A stretch of 64,000 nucleotides of DNA, from contig NZ_JAHUXH010000001.1 of the NCBI RefSeq assembly GCF_019219825.1, forward strand, positions 1 to 64,000, in the 5' to 3' direction. Of the stretch, positions 8,462 through 16,698 are shown piece after piece. Numbering within the stretch: position 1 is the first letter of the stretch; every line of letters starts with the position of its first letter. The stretch is from Streptomyces sp. TRM70350. Its GTDB lineage: Bacteria > Actinomycetota > Actinomycetes > Streptomycetales > Streptomycetaceae. The notes under the pieces were generated by a model, which made no database searches, was not told the origin of the DNA, and was given only the letters and a program-made list of their open reading frames with translations. The translations under genes were made by a program, and so were the position numbers.

Positions 8462-8490
8462 CTGACGCGCGCATGTCCATGGATTAGGCT
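8462..8490 (+). promoter_or_regulatory. Promoter of the first gamma-glutamyltransferase gene
   Basis: -35 CTGACG (8462-8467), 17-bp spacer, -10 TAGGCT (8485-8490). Transcription would start near 8497, giving a leader of about 23 nt with the CTGGAGG ribosome-binding site. Confidence 0.5.
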
Positions 8491-8519
8491 GCGCGAACGG
8501 TCCCTGACTGGAGGTGCGG

Positions 8520-10322
8520 ATGCGTCGCCCTGTCGTGCGGAAACTGACGGTTCTGGCGGTCTCGGCCGCCGTGGTGTCGGTGGGGGCCGCGGCGGCCCCG
8601 GCGCCCCGGACTACGCCGGTGGAGAAGGTCCCGGTCGCTGTCGGCTACGGCGGCGCGGTGGCGAGCGTCGACGCGGACGCCTCCGCCGCCGGTATCGAGG
8701 TGCTGAGGAAGGGCGGCAACGCCGTCGACGCGGCCGTCGCCACCGCCGCCGCGCTGGGTGTCACGGAGCCGTACTCCGCCGGGATCGGTGGCGGCGGTTA
8801 CTTCGTCTACTACGACGCCCGGTCCCGTTCGGTGCACACGATCGACGGCCGCGAGACCGCGCCGCTGACGGCCGACGAGAAGCTGTTCACGGAGAACGGC
8901 AAGGCGATTCCCTTCGCCGAGGCGGTCACCAGCGGACTGAGCGTCGGCACCCCCGGCACCCCCGCCACCTGGCAGACGGCGCTGAGGAGCTGGGGCAGCA
9001 AACCGCTGCGCACCCTGCTGAAGCCCGCCGAACGGCTGGCCCGTGACGGCTTCACCGTCGACGCCACCTTCCGCGCGCAGACCGCGTCCAACGAAGCGCG
9101 GTTCAGGAACTTCCCGGACACGGCGAAGCTCTTCCTGCCCGGCGGTGAACTGCCCGTCGTCGGCGCCACCTTCACCAACCCCGACCTGGCACAGACCTAC
9201 GAGGAGCTGGGCCGCAAGGGCGTCGGCGCGCTGTACCGGGGCCAGTTGGCGAAGGAGATCGTCGACACCGTCAACGATCCCCCGGTGGACCCCGCCTCCG
9301 GCTACCACGCCCGCCCCGGCGACCTGTCGCTGAAGGACCTCGCGGCCTACCGCACGAAGAACCAGGCGCCCAGCAAGACCTCGTACCGCGGCCTCGGCGT
9401 CTACTCGATGGCACCGTCCTCCTCGGGCGGCACCACGGTCGGCCAGGCGCTCAACATGCTGGAGCGGACGGACCTTTCGAAGGCGAGCGAGGCGCAGTAC
9501 CTGCACCGCTCCATCGAGGCGAGCCGGATCGCGTTCGCGGACCGGGGGCGCTGGGTGGGCGACCCCGCCTTCGAGGACGTACCGACGAAGGAGCTGCTGT
9601 CGCAGAAGTACGCCGACTCGCGCGCGTGCCTGATCAAGGACGACGCGGTGCTGACCAGCCCGGTCGCGCCGGGTGACCCGCGTGACCCGGCGGCGTGCTC
9701 CGCGGGTGGCACGGCGGCCCCGACGACGTACGAGGGCGACAGCACCACCCACCTGACCACGGCCGACAAGTGGGGCAACGTCGTCTCCTACACGCTCACC
9801 ATCGAGCAGACCGGCGGCAGTGGCATCACCGTCCCCGGGCGCGGCTTCATCCTCAACAACGAGCTGACGGACTTCTCCTTCACCCCGGCCAACCCGGCCG
9901 TGCACGACCCGAATCTGCCGGGTCCGGGCAAGCGCCCGCGCTCGTCGATGTCGCCGACGATCGTGCTGGACGAGCACAGGAAGCCGGTGGTGGCGCTGGG
10001 TTCGCCCGGCGGGGCGACCATCATCACCACCGTGCTGCAGACGCTGACCGGCTTCCTGGACCGCGGACTGCCGCTCGTCGACGCCATCGCCGCACCACGA
10101 GCCAGCCAGCGCAACGCCGCCCAGACCGAGCTGGAGCCCGGGCTGTACGACGACGGCGAGTTGCGGCAGCGGTTGCAGGACATCGGCCACTCCTTCCGCC
10201 TCACCCCGGAGATCGGCGCGGCCACGGCCGTCCAGCGACTGCCCGGCGGGAAGTGGCTGGCGGCGGCGGAGAAGGAGCGACGCGGGGGCGGGTCGGCGAT
10301 GGTGGTGCGGCCGGTGCGGTGA
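8520..10322 (+). CDS. ggt: Gamma-glutamyltransferase, secreted
   Basis: 600 residues from ATG 8520 (a GTG six bases upstream is too close to the GGAGG site). Signal peptide in the first 30 residues (VRKLTVLAVSAAVVSVGAAAAPAP). The large-subunit region includes the GGNAVDAAVA and GIGGGGYFVYYD blocks; the autoprocessing site that starts the small subunit is DSTTHLTTAD, with the catalytic Thr near residue 407; the substrate loop PRSSMSPTI and the SPGGATI motif follow. The enzyme cleaves gamma-glutamyl compounds such as glutathione outside the membrane. A second, leaderless-peptide homologue lies at 32185-34011. Length is normal for the family. Confidence 0.9.
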   Translation: MRRPVVRKLTVLAVSAAVVSVGAAAAPAPRTTPVEKVPVAVGYGGAVASVDADASAAGIEVLRKGGNAVDAAVATAAALGVTEPYSAGIGGGGYFVYYDARSRSVHTIDGRETAPLTADEKLFTENGKAIPFAEAVTSGLSVGTPGTPATWQTALRSWGSKPLRTLLKPAERLARDGFTVDATFRAQTASNEARFRNFPDTAKLFLPGGELPVVGATFTNPDLAQTYEELGRKGVGALYRGQLAKEIVDTVNDPPVDPASGYHARPGDLSLKDLAAYRTKNQAPSKTSYRGLGVYSMAPSSSGGTTVGQALNMLERTDLSKASEAQYLHRSIEASRIAFADRGRWVGDPAFEDVPTKELLSQKYADSRACLIKDDAVLTSPVAPGDPRDPAACSAGGTAAPTTYEGDSTTHLTTADKWGNVVSYTLTIEQTGGSGITVPGRGFILNNELTDFSFTPANPAVHDPNLPGPGKRPRSSMSPTIVLDEHRKPVVALGSPGGATIITTVLQTLTGFLDRGLPLVDAIAAPRASQRNAAQTELEPGLYDDGELRQRLQDIGHSFRLTPEIGAATAVQRLPGGKWLAAAEKERRGGGSAMVVRPVR

Positions 10323-10711
10323 GGCTTGCGCGGCGGCGCTGTCGGTACCTTGGCACCGCCTGCGCCGCCGCGTCTCGGTAACGCTCGCGCGGCGCGACGC
10401 GGCGCCCTGCGTCCTTGGCAGGGCCTGCGCGGCCGCCTTTTCGATGCCGCTTGCGCTGCCGTCCTTGGTGCTGCTTGTGCGGCCGCGGGGTGTCGGTGCC
10501 GCCTGCGCCGCGGCGTCTCGGTGGCGTCCGTGCCGCGCGGTGTTCGCGGTGTGGCGCTCTCGGTGCTGTTTGGGCCCCGCGTCCTGGGATCGCTTCTGCG
10601 GCCGCCTTCGGTGCCGCCCGCGCTGCCGTCCTTGGTATCCGCCTGCGCTGCCGCGCAAGCGCTCATTCGGTGTCGCCTGTGCGGTTGCGGCCGTCGCGCA
10701 CTCCGTGGCGC
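10323..10711. repeat. Degenerate tandem repeat tract between ggt and the clpC-like gene
   Basis: 389 bp without a credible gene. A unit of roughly 24-30 bp approximating GCYTGYGCKGCCG....TTCGGTGC recurs, imperfectly, near 10358, 10423, 10448, 10471, 10500, 10593, 10616, 10640 and 10675. Open frames cross it on both strands only because it is almost pure GC with few stop codons. It separates the convergent ggt and clpC-like genes, so transcription from both sides must end within it. No long perfect hairpin stands out. Confidence 0.6.
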
Positions 10712-13246
10712 TTACGCTGCCGCGCTCTCCGTGCGGAACGTCAGCTTGGCGTCCTCGGTGTCCACGGTCACCCGGTCGCCCTCCTGGACCCGGCCGTCGA
10801 GGAGGAGGCGGGAGAGTTCGTTGTCGACCTCGCGCTGGATGGTGCGGCGCAGTGGGCGGGCGCCGTACTCCGGCTGGTAGCCCTGGCGGGCCAGCCAGTC
10901 GACGGCCGGGTCGGTGAACTGGACCGTGATGCCCTGGGCCTGCATCAGGCGGCGAGTGCGTTCCAGCAGCAGGTCGGTGATGCGGTGCAGCTGGTCCGGC
11001 GTGAGCTGGCGGAAGACGACGATCTCGTCGATGCGGTTGAGGAACTCGGGGCGGAAGTGCTCGCGCAGCGGCCGCAGGATCTGCTCGCGGCGCGCCTCCT
11101 CGTCCGCCTCGGCGTCGCCCGCGCCGAAGCCGATGCCCGCGCCACGCCGGGTGATCGCCTCGGAGCCGAGGTTGCTGGTCATCACGATCACCGTGTTGGT
11201 GAAGTCGACCGTGCGGCCCTGCGAGTCGGTGAGGCGGCCGTCGTCGAGGACCTGCAGGAGGATGTTGAAGACGTCGGGGTGCGCCTTCTCCACCTCGTCG
11301 AGCAGCAGCAGTGAGTACGGGTGCCGGCGCACGACCTCGGTGAGCTGCCCGGCCTCCTCGTGGCCGACGTATCCGGGCGGCGCGCCGACCAGGCGGCTGA
11401 CGGTGTGCCGTTCCTGGTACTCGCTCATGTCGAGGCGGACCATCCGCTCCTCGCTGCCGAACAGCGCCTCGGCGAGCGCGCGGGCCAGCTCCGTCTTGCC
11501 GACGCCGGTCGGGCCGAGGAACAGGAAGCTGCCGATCGGCCGGTCGGGGCTGGCGAGCCCGGCGCGGGAACGCATGACCGCCTCGGAGACGACCCGGACC
11601 GCCTCGTCCTGGCCGACGACCCGCTCGTGCAGGTGTTCCTCCAGGCCGAGCAGCCGCTCCTTCTCCTCCTGGGTCAGCCTGCTCACCGGGATACCGGTCT
11701 GCCGGGACACCACCTCGGCGATGGCCTCGGCGGTGACTTCGAGGTTCGCCCCCTCGTCGGCCTGGCCGTCACCGGTGGCCTCGGAGATCCGCCGCTTCAG
11801 CTCCATGATCCGGTCCCGCAGCTGAGTGGCCTGCTCGTACTGCTCGTCGGCGACCGCCTGATCCTTGTCCCGGGCCAGCTGCTCGGCCTCCCGTTCCATG
11901 GCCCGTACGTCCGTGCCCTTGGTGCCGGCGCGCAGCCGCACCCGCGCGCCCGCCTGGTCGATCAGGTCGATCGCCTTGTCGGGCAGACGGCGGTCGGTGA
12001 GATAGCGGTCGGACAGCTCGACGGCGGCGACCAGGGCCTCGTCCGTGTAGCGGACCTGGTGGTGGGCCTCGTAGCGGTCGCGCAGCCCGCGCAGGATCTC
12101 GATGGCGTCCGCGGGGGTCGGCTCGGGAACCATGATCGGCTGGAAACGGCGGGCGAGCGCCGCGTCCTTCTCGATCCGGCGGTACTCCTCCAGGGTGGTG
12201 GCGCCGACGATGTGCAGTTCGCCGCGGGCCAGGGCGGGCTTGAGGATGTTGCTCGCGTCCATGGAGCCGCCCTCGCCGCCACCACCCGCGCCCACGACCG
12301 TGTGCAGTTCGTCGATGAAGATGATCAGGCGGTCGGAGTTGGCGCGGATCTCGCCCACGATGGTGTTGAGCCGCTCCTCGAAATCGCCGCGGTAACGGGT
12401 TCCGGCGACGACACCGGGCAGATCCAGGGCGACCACCCGCCGCCCGATCAGTACGTCGGGCACGTCACCGTCGGCGATCCGCTGCGCCAGCCCCTCCACG
12501 ATGGCGGTCTTGCCGACACCCGCGTCACCGATGAGCACGGGGTTGTTCTTGCCGCGCCGGGAGAGCACCTCGATGGTCTGCTCGATCTCCTGGTCCCGGC
12601 CGATCACCGGGTCGATACGGCCCTGACGGGCCAGGTCGGTGAGATCACGGCCGTACTTGTCGACGGTCGGCGTGGCCGCCGGGCGGGGATGCTCGGGGCG
12701 CGGCTGCGTGGCGTCCGGGGCCTCGGGCGGCAGGCCGGAAGGGGCGAAGCGGGCCGCGTTGAGGATGTGCCCGGCGGCGGAGTCCGGATTGGCGGCGAGG
12801 GCGCTGAGCACATGCTCGGGGCCGATGTAGCCGGTGCCGCTCGCGCGCGCCAGGTCGTGCGCGTCCAGCAGGGCGCGCTTGACGGCCGGGGTGAGCGAGA
12901 GCGAGGTGGGCGGCGGGACCTCGCCCTGCGGGTGCTGGACCGGGCCCGAGCGCTCGTCGATCTCCGACGCCAGGGAGTCGGGGTCCGCGCCGGCGCGACT
13001 GAGCAGGCTGCGGGTCGGTTCGCTGGCGAGCGCCGCACGCAGCAGGTGCTGGGTGTCGAGATCCCGGCTGCCGTGCTCGGCGGCGTACTGGGCGGCGCCG
13101 CGCACCAGATCCCGGGCCGGCTGACTGAGCAGCCGGCCGATGTCGACCTGACGGGGCCCCGGGCGGGGGCCGCCGAAGAAGCGGGCCAGGAATTCTCCGA
13201 ACGGGTCCGAGTTCATGCCCTCCGGGCCAGGGAAGCCGCTGGTCAT
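10712..13246 (-). CDS. clpC: ClpC-type AAA+ unfoldase (Clp protease ATP-binding subunit)
   Basis: 844 residues. Clp N-terminal repeat domain (about 35-170), a Pro-rich linker, AAA1 with Walker A GDAGVGKT (240-247) and Walker [10 protein letters not shown], a middle domain with the UVR-type motif [20 protein letters not shown] that marks ClpC rather than ClpB or ClpA, AAA2 with GPTGVGKT and [14 protein letters not shown], and a ClpP-docking loop IGF in [11 protein letters not shown]. It should unfold substrates and feed them to ClpP. The N-terminus ([20 protein letters not shown]) differs from the housekeeping ClpC, so this is probably an additional paralogue (ClpC2-like), not the primary one. 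A start upstream of ATG 13246 would add unrelated basic sequence and is not favoured. A possible ClgR site overlaps the leader. Confidence 0.9.
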   Translation of the reverse strand: MTSGFPGPEGMNSDPFGEFLARFFGGPRPGPRQVDIGRLLSQPARDLVRGAAQYAAEHGSRDLDTQHLLRAALASEPTRSLLSRAGADPDSLASEIDERSGPVQHPQGEVPPPTSLSLTPAVKRALLDAHDLARASGTGYIGPEHVLSALAANPDSAAGHILNAARFAPSGLPPEAPDATQPRPEHPRPAATPTVDKYGRDLTDLARQGRIDPVIGRDQEIEQTIEVLSRRGKNNPVLIGDAGVGKTAIVEGLAQRIADGDVPDVLIGRRVVALDLPGVVAGTRYRGDFEERLNTIVGEIRANSDRLIIFIDELHTVVGAGGGGEGGSMDASNILKPALARGELHIVGATTLEEYRRIEKDAALARRFQPIMVPEPTPADAIEILRGLRDRYEAHHQVRYTDEALVAAVELSDRYLTDRRLPDKAIDLIDQAGARVRLRAGTKGTDVRAMEREAEQLARDKDQAVADEQYEQATQLRDRIMELKRRISEATGDGQADEGANLEVTAEAIAEVVSRQTGIPVSRLTQEEKERLLGLEEHLHERVVGQDEAVRVVSEAVMRSRAGLASPDRPIGSFLFLGPTGVGKTELARALAEALFGSEERMVRLDMSEYQERHTVSRLVGAPPGYVGHEEAGQLTEVVRRHPYSLLLLDEVEKAHPDVFNILLQVLDDGRLTDSQGRTVDFTNTVIVMTSNLGSEAITRRGAGIGFGAGDAEADEEARREQILRPLREHFRPEFLNRIDEIVVFRQLTPDQLHRITDLLLERTRRLMQAQGITVQFTDPAVDWLARQGYQPEYGARPLRRTIQREVDNELSRLLLDGRVQEGDRVTVDTEDAKLTFRTESAAA

Positions 13247-13256
13247 CACAGTTCCG

Positions 13257-13271
13257 TTTCGCTGATCGGCG
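13257..13271 (-). promoter_or_regulatory. Possible ClgR operator before the clpC-like gene
   Basis: TTTCGCTGATCGGCG resembles the ClgR consensus that I recall for Streptomyces clp promoters (GTTCGCY-N5-GCG), differing at the first base. It lies only 11 bp upstream of the start codon, which is unusually close, so it may be chance. Confidence 0.25.
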
Positions 13272-13383
13272 TACCGGTGTGGACGAGTGCGCCTGCGCTG
13301 CGCGGCTAAACGTGGGGCACGCTCTTTAACACCTTTGCACGATCGGGGGCTGGTGGCATGTGGGGCGCCCACTGTTCGGGGAT

Positions 13384-13448
13384 GTGCCTGGTCGATCGGC
13401 GGGTGCGGGCCGGCTGTGGTTGATCGCGCAGTTCCCCGCGCCCCTTCA
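13384..13448 (-). repeat. Streptomyces interspersed intergenic repeat (short form)
   Basis: Read on the minus strand from the stop codon of the aminopeptidase gene: TGAAGGGGCGCGGGGAACTG, then GCGCGATCAACCACAGCC and a GC-rich tail. I recognise this as a variant of a repeat commonly found directly after genes in Streptomyces chromosomes. A longer relative is at 21428-21500. It may act in 3'-end formation. Confidence 0.6.
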
Positions 13449-14222
13449 GGGCGTCGGCCTGGCCGTGAGGGTGCGAGGGCCCGTCTCCGTGATGGCCACC
13501 GTGTGCTCCGTGTGGGCCGCACGCGAGCCGTCGTTCGTGCGGAGGGTCCAGCCGTCGGGGGAGGCGTGGAAGTCGTCGCGGCCGCTCGCGATGAGCATGG
13601 GCTCGATGGCCAGGACCATGCCCTTGCGCAGGGGGAGGCCCCGTCCGGGGCGGCCCTCGTTGGGGACCGAGGGGTCCTCGTGCATACGGCGGCCGATGCC
13701 GTGGCCGCCGAAGCCGTCCATGATGCCGTAACCGGCCTTGCGGCAGACCGTGCCGATGGCGTGGGCGATGTCGCCGATGCGGTTGCCGACGACCGCCGCC
13801 TCGATGCCGGCCGCGAGGGCGCGCTCGGCGGTCTGGATCAGGCGGAGGTCGGCCGGGCGGGGGCGGCCGACGGCGAAGCTGATCGCCGAGTCGCCCACCC
13901 AGCCGCCCAGCTCGGCGCCGCAGTCGACGGAGACCAGGTCGCCGTCGCGCAGCCGGTAGCCGGTCGGGATGCCGTGCACGATCGCGTCGTTCACCGAGGT
14001 GCAGACGACGGCCGGGAAGGGCGTGGGCGCGAAGGACGGGCGATACCCGAGGAAGGGCGACGTCGCGCCCGCCTCGCGCAGCACCTCGCGGGCCACCTCG
14101 TCCAGCTCCAGCAGGGTCACGCCCACGGCGGCGGCCTCGCGTACGGCCGTGAGGGCACGGCCGACGACCTGGCCCGCCTCGTACATGGCGTCGATCGATG
14201 TGTCTGTCTTCAGCTCCACCAT
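13446..14222 (-). CDS. map: Type I methionine aminopeptidase
   Basis: 258 residues, normal for bacterial MetAP-I without an N-terminal SH3 extension. The dinuclear metal ligands are visible in order: SVDCGAELGGWVGDSA (two Asp), GFGGHGIGRRMHEDP (His), LAIEPML (Glu) and TEHTVAI (Glu). It removes the initiator Met from nascent proteins in the cytosol. Streptomyces carry more than one map gene; this one stands apart from the ribosomal-protein region, so it is probably an accessory copy. It is divergent from a small XRE regulator with only 32 bp between start codons; its -10 (TATAGT) ends 7 nt before ATG, indicating a leaderless transcript. Probably controlled by that regulator. Confidence 0.92.
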   Translation of the reverse strand: MVELKTDTSIDAMYEAGQVVGRALTAVREAAAVGVTLLELDEVAREVLREAGATSPFLGYRPSFAPTPFPAVVCTSVNDAIVHGIPTGYRLRDGDLVSVDCGAELGGWVGDSAISFAVGRPRPADLRLIQTAERALAAGIEAAVVGNRIGDIAHAIGTVCRKAGYGIMDGFGGHGIGRRMHEDPSVPNEGRPGRGLPLRKGMVLAIEPMLIASGRDDFHASPDGWTLRTNDGSRAAHTEHTVAITETGPRTLTARPTP

Positions 14223-14254
14223 GCCAATTACTATACCGGTATTAGAATGGCGGC
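14223..14254. promoter_or_regulatory. Shared divergent leaderless promoter with central palindrome
   Basis: A perfect 10-bp palindrome, ATACCGGTAT (14233-14242), sits between the start codons of map and the XRE gene. On the minus strand TATAGT (14235-14230) is followed by 7 nt and the map ATG; on the plus strand TAGAAT (14243-14248) is followed by 6 nt and the regulator ATG. Both match TANNNT at leaderless spacing, so a protein bound to the palindrome would block both promoters. Confidence 0.7.
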
Positions 14255-14506
14255 ATGGTGCGCACCCCTCTCACCCCCGAAGAGCGTGAACGCGGCGAGC
14301 GGCTCGGACAGCTGCTGCGCCGGGCCCGCGGCGGCCGCAGCATGGCCGAGGTGGCGGCGGAGGCCGGTATCTCCGCGGAGACCCTCCGCAAGATCGAAAC
14401 CGGCCGCGCCCCGACCCCGGCCTTCTTCACGGTGGCCGCGCTGGCCCGCGTGCTCGGCCTGTCCATGGACGAACTGGCCGGAGCCTGCACGCCGGTGGGG
14501 GTCTGA
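14255..14506 (+). CDS. Small XRE-family helix-turn-helix regulator
   Basis: 83 residues, a lone DNA-binding domain. The HTH spans about residues 28-60 (MAEVAAEAGISAETLRKIET), followed by a fourth helix (AALARVLGLSMDELAG). No ligand-binding domain is present. Divergent from map over a shared palindromic promoter, so autoregulation plus control of map is the simplest inference. The start is fixed by a TAGAAT -10 exactly 6 nt upstream, and there is no ribosome-binding site. A pairing of accessory map with a tiny HTH gene is, as I recall, common in actinomycetes. Confidence 0.82.
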   Translation: MVRTPLTPEERERGERLGQLLRRARGGRSMAEVAAEAGISAETLRKIETGRAPTPAFFTVAALARVLGLSMDELAGACTPVGV

Positions 14507-14583
14507 TGCCTTTGCCGGAACATGGCTGATGTCACCTCCGGAGCGCGGCTGATCTGAGGCCCCTGCGTCCCCTCGGAAAACTT

Positions 14584-14623
14584 CCCGTAGCGAGCCCGTA
14601 ACACGACTGGTGTTGTCTACGGG
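14584..14623 (+). promoter_or_regulatory. Nested inverted repeat in the leader of the next gene
   Basis: CCCGTAG (14584-14590) pairs with CTACGGG (14617-14623), enclosing AACAC (14600-14604) paired with GTGTT (14610-14614). It lies 33 bp before the ATG at 14657 and could be an mRNA hairpin or an operator. Confidence 0.4.
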
Positions 14624-14656
14624 CCGGAGTTGTCCGGTCCTTACGGGGGTTGCGCG

Positions 14657-16543
14657 ATGGCAGTGGAACAACTCCCGGCTCGGGTGCGGGAGTTCGCGAA
14701 CTACCTGAACGGCCTGCTGGCGCGCCTGGATCAAGGCGCCGGGTGGTGCGCGGTGTTCTGGCAGCGCGACCCGGAGGGCATGCAGGCCTGCCTCGACGGG
14801 CGTGAAATGCCGCCGTGGGACGTGGTCGAGGCACTGCTGCAGGATCTCGCCGCGGAGCACGGCCCCGAGGTCGCCGCCCACGAGAAGGAACGGGCCCGCC
14901 CCCTGCACGCCGCCGCGCTCTTCGCGTACGACACCCGCCCCGGCGGCCGGGACGCCCTCGGGGACCGGCTCGACGTCATGCTCCGCGAGCAGCGGTACGC
15001 CGCGGAACGGCTCGCCGAGCTGGGGCGGTTGCTGCCCACCGCCGCGAGTCAGGAGGACGCCGACGCCATCCGCCTGGACCTGGCGTGGGCCCGCGACGAC
15101 CACGACCGGGCGACCGCCCGCTGCGCCGAACTCCGTTCACGGATGGCGGAGTTGGACCGGAACTCGGTGGGCGGCCAGGTGCGGGACGCCCACCTGGTCC
15201 GGCCGCGGAGCGCGGGGGAGAGGCAGGAGCGGGAGCGAGGGCACGGGCCGGTGCGGCGGACGGAGGGCGGTTCGTACGACGCCCACGGCTCGGGGGGCGG
15301 TGCGTACGGCTCGCAGGGCGCCCCCGGCTCGGAGGGAGCCGCCCTCGGTCCCGGCCCCGACGAAGGCAACCTCGCCGCCCCACGCCCCGGCATCGACGAC
15401 TCCACCGCACCGAGCCCCGGAGCCCCCGCGCAGCCCGCCACCTTTGCCCCAGCCCCGAACCCTGCCCGCGAGGCCCGGCAGCGCAGCGCCTATGACCGGG
15501 CCTGGGGTCGCGGGGGTTCAGAGCCTGCCGCCCATGACCCGGCTTGGGCTCACGAGGGCTCACAGCGCGCCGCCCATGACCCGGCTCTCGTCCGCGAGGC
15601 CCGGCAGCGCAGCGCCCATGACCAGGCTCGGGCTGTTCGCGAGGGCTCACAGTCCGCCGCCCATGACCCGGCTCTCGCCCGGGAGGCCCGGCAGCGTACC
15701 GCCCATGACCCTGCCCCCGCCCCACCCCCCGAGGCCCCGCACCCCGCGGTCTCGGACGACCCGACCCCCGCCCCCGCCCCCGCCCCCGACACCCCCCGCC
15801 CCACCCCCAAGCAGCGCAAACGCCGCCGCGGCGGCGCTCGTTTCGCCGGGATGGTCGAGGAGGAGGCCGCCCCCACCGTCGTACCGCCGGGCGCCGTACC
15901 CGTGCTGCCCGCTCCGGCGCCCACCACCCGTCGTACCCTGCGCGGCGCCCGTTTCGCGGGGGCGGCCGAAGAACCGGCCGGGCGGTCGGAGGCGCAGGTC
16001 GAGCCGGTGGACGGGGCGGCGCGGCCGGAGGTCGCCGGGATGGTCGAGACGCTGGTGCGGCTGCGCGGCGAGGGGCGCACCGGCGAGGCGCACGTCCTGC
16101 TGATCGAGGCCACGTACTGGCCCGCCGCCCGCTTCCCGCTGCTCGCCGCCGAAATGGAACGCGCCGGGCTCGGCGCCGACTGGGCGACGCTGCTCTGGGA
16201 GGCCGCGTCACTGCCCGCCGAGCAGCTGGTCGCCGCGGCGGACGCGCTGGTCGCGGCGGGTCGGGACGCCGACGGGGAGCAGATCCTGCGGCAGGGCGTG
16301 GGACGGCCGGCGGGCGAGATCGGCCGGGCCGTGCTCGGGCTGGCCCGCGAGGGCCGCCGCCGCGAGGTGCGCGCGCTGCTCGACGCGTACGTCCGGGTCC
16401 GCACTCCCGAGGAAGCCGCGCGCAGCGCCGAGCCCGACCCGCAGACCCTGGTGCCACTGCTCCTGGAGGCCGCGCAGGGCGTTTCCGCCGAGCGGCACTG
16501 GGACCTGGTGCACGCCCTGCGTGTCGCCGGTCTCACGACATAG
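14657..16543 (+). CDS. Large low-complexity protein of unknown function
   Basis: 628 residues. An N-terminal helical domain (about 1-170; MAVEQLPARVREFANYLNGL, CLDGREMPPWDVVEALLQDL) looks like the N-terminal domain of Streptomyces proteins that begin with a cryptic HTH. A long disordered middle (about 175-430) is rich in Gly, Ala and Pro, with imperfect repeats built on AHDPA. The C-terminal helical domain (about 455-628) is made of TPR-like or armadillo-like repeats (LVRLRGEGRTGEAHVLLIEA, LVAAADALVAAGRDADGEQI). No catalytic motif or membrane segment is seen. ATG 14657 is preceded by GGGGG at suitable spacing; an upstream TTG at 14630 has no such support. Function unknown; a scaffolding or regulatory role would be a guess. 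Confidence 0.7.
   Translation: MAVEQLPARVREFANYLNGLLARLDQGAGWCAVFWQRDPEGMQACLDGREMPPWDVVEALLQDLAAEHGPEVAAHEKERARPLHAAALFAYDTRPGGRDALGDRLDVMLREQRYAAERLAELGRLLPTAASQEDADAIRLDLAWARDDHDRATARCAELRSRMAELDRNSVGGQVRDAHLVRPRSAGERQERERGHGPVRRTEGGSYDAHGSGGGAYGSQGAPGSEGAALGPGPDEGNLAAPRPGIDDSTAPSPGAPAQPATFAPAPNPAREARQRSAYDRAWGRGGSEPAAHDPAWAHEGSQRAAHDPALVREARQRSAHDQARAVREGSQSAAHDPALAREARQRTAHDPAPAPPPEAPHPAVSDDPTPAPAPAPDTPRPTPKQRKRRRGGARFAGMVEEEAAPTVVPPGAVPVLPAPAPTTRRTLRGARFAGAAEEPAGRSEAQVEPVDGAARPEVAGMVETLVRLRGEGRTGEAHVLLIEATYWPAARFPLLAAEMERAGLGADWATLLWEAASLPAEQLVAAADALVAAGRDADGEQILRQGVGRPAGEIGRAVLGLAREGRRREVRALLDAYVRVRTPEEAARSAEPDPQTLVPLLLEAAQGVSAERHWDLVHALRVAGLTT
15470..15720 (+). repeat. In-frame degenerate repeats within the low-complexity gene
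   Basis: About six imperfect copies of a 16-20 codon unit containing the coding pattern for AAHDPA or SAHDQA, alternating with REARQR or EGSQ modules. Likely length-variable between strains. Confidence 0.6.
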
Positions 16544-16568
16544 CCACCCGTCGATCACCCACAGGGGT

Positions 16569-16671
16569 GTGAAACACGGCCGACTCCGCGGGTTAACGAC
16601 GATGGTCTTGGCAAGGCCTTCGCCTGGGCATACGTTCGTGCCTCTACAGCCCGCTCTACGGGCGTAGAGGC
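16569..16671 (+). promoter_or_regulatory. Promoter and 5' hairpin of the first N-carbamoyl amidohydrolase gene
   Basis: -35 TTGGCA (16608-16613), 17-bp spacer, -10 TACGTT (16631-16636). A strong imperfect palindrome begins at the predicted start point: GCCTCTAC (16640-16647), bulged A, GCCCG, loop CTCTA, CGGGC, GTAGAGGC (16664-16671). It could be an operator over +1 or a 5'-terminal mRNA hairpin. GTGAAACACGG at 16569-16579 recurs as GTGAAACATGG before the paralogous gene (20451-20461). Confidence 0.65.
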
Positions 16672-16698
16672 GCTGACGTCCCGTCGAAGGAGCAGCTC

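Noticed and set aside
11321..13309. Long plus-strand open frame antisense to the clpC-like gene
   Set aside because: Shadow of ClpC; composition is biased, no domain is found, and there is no start context.
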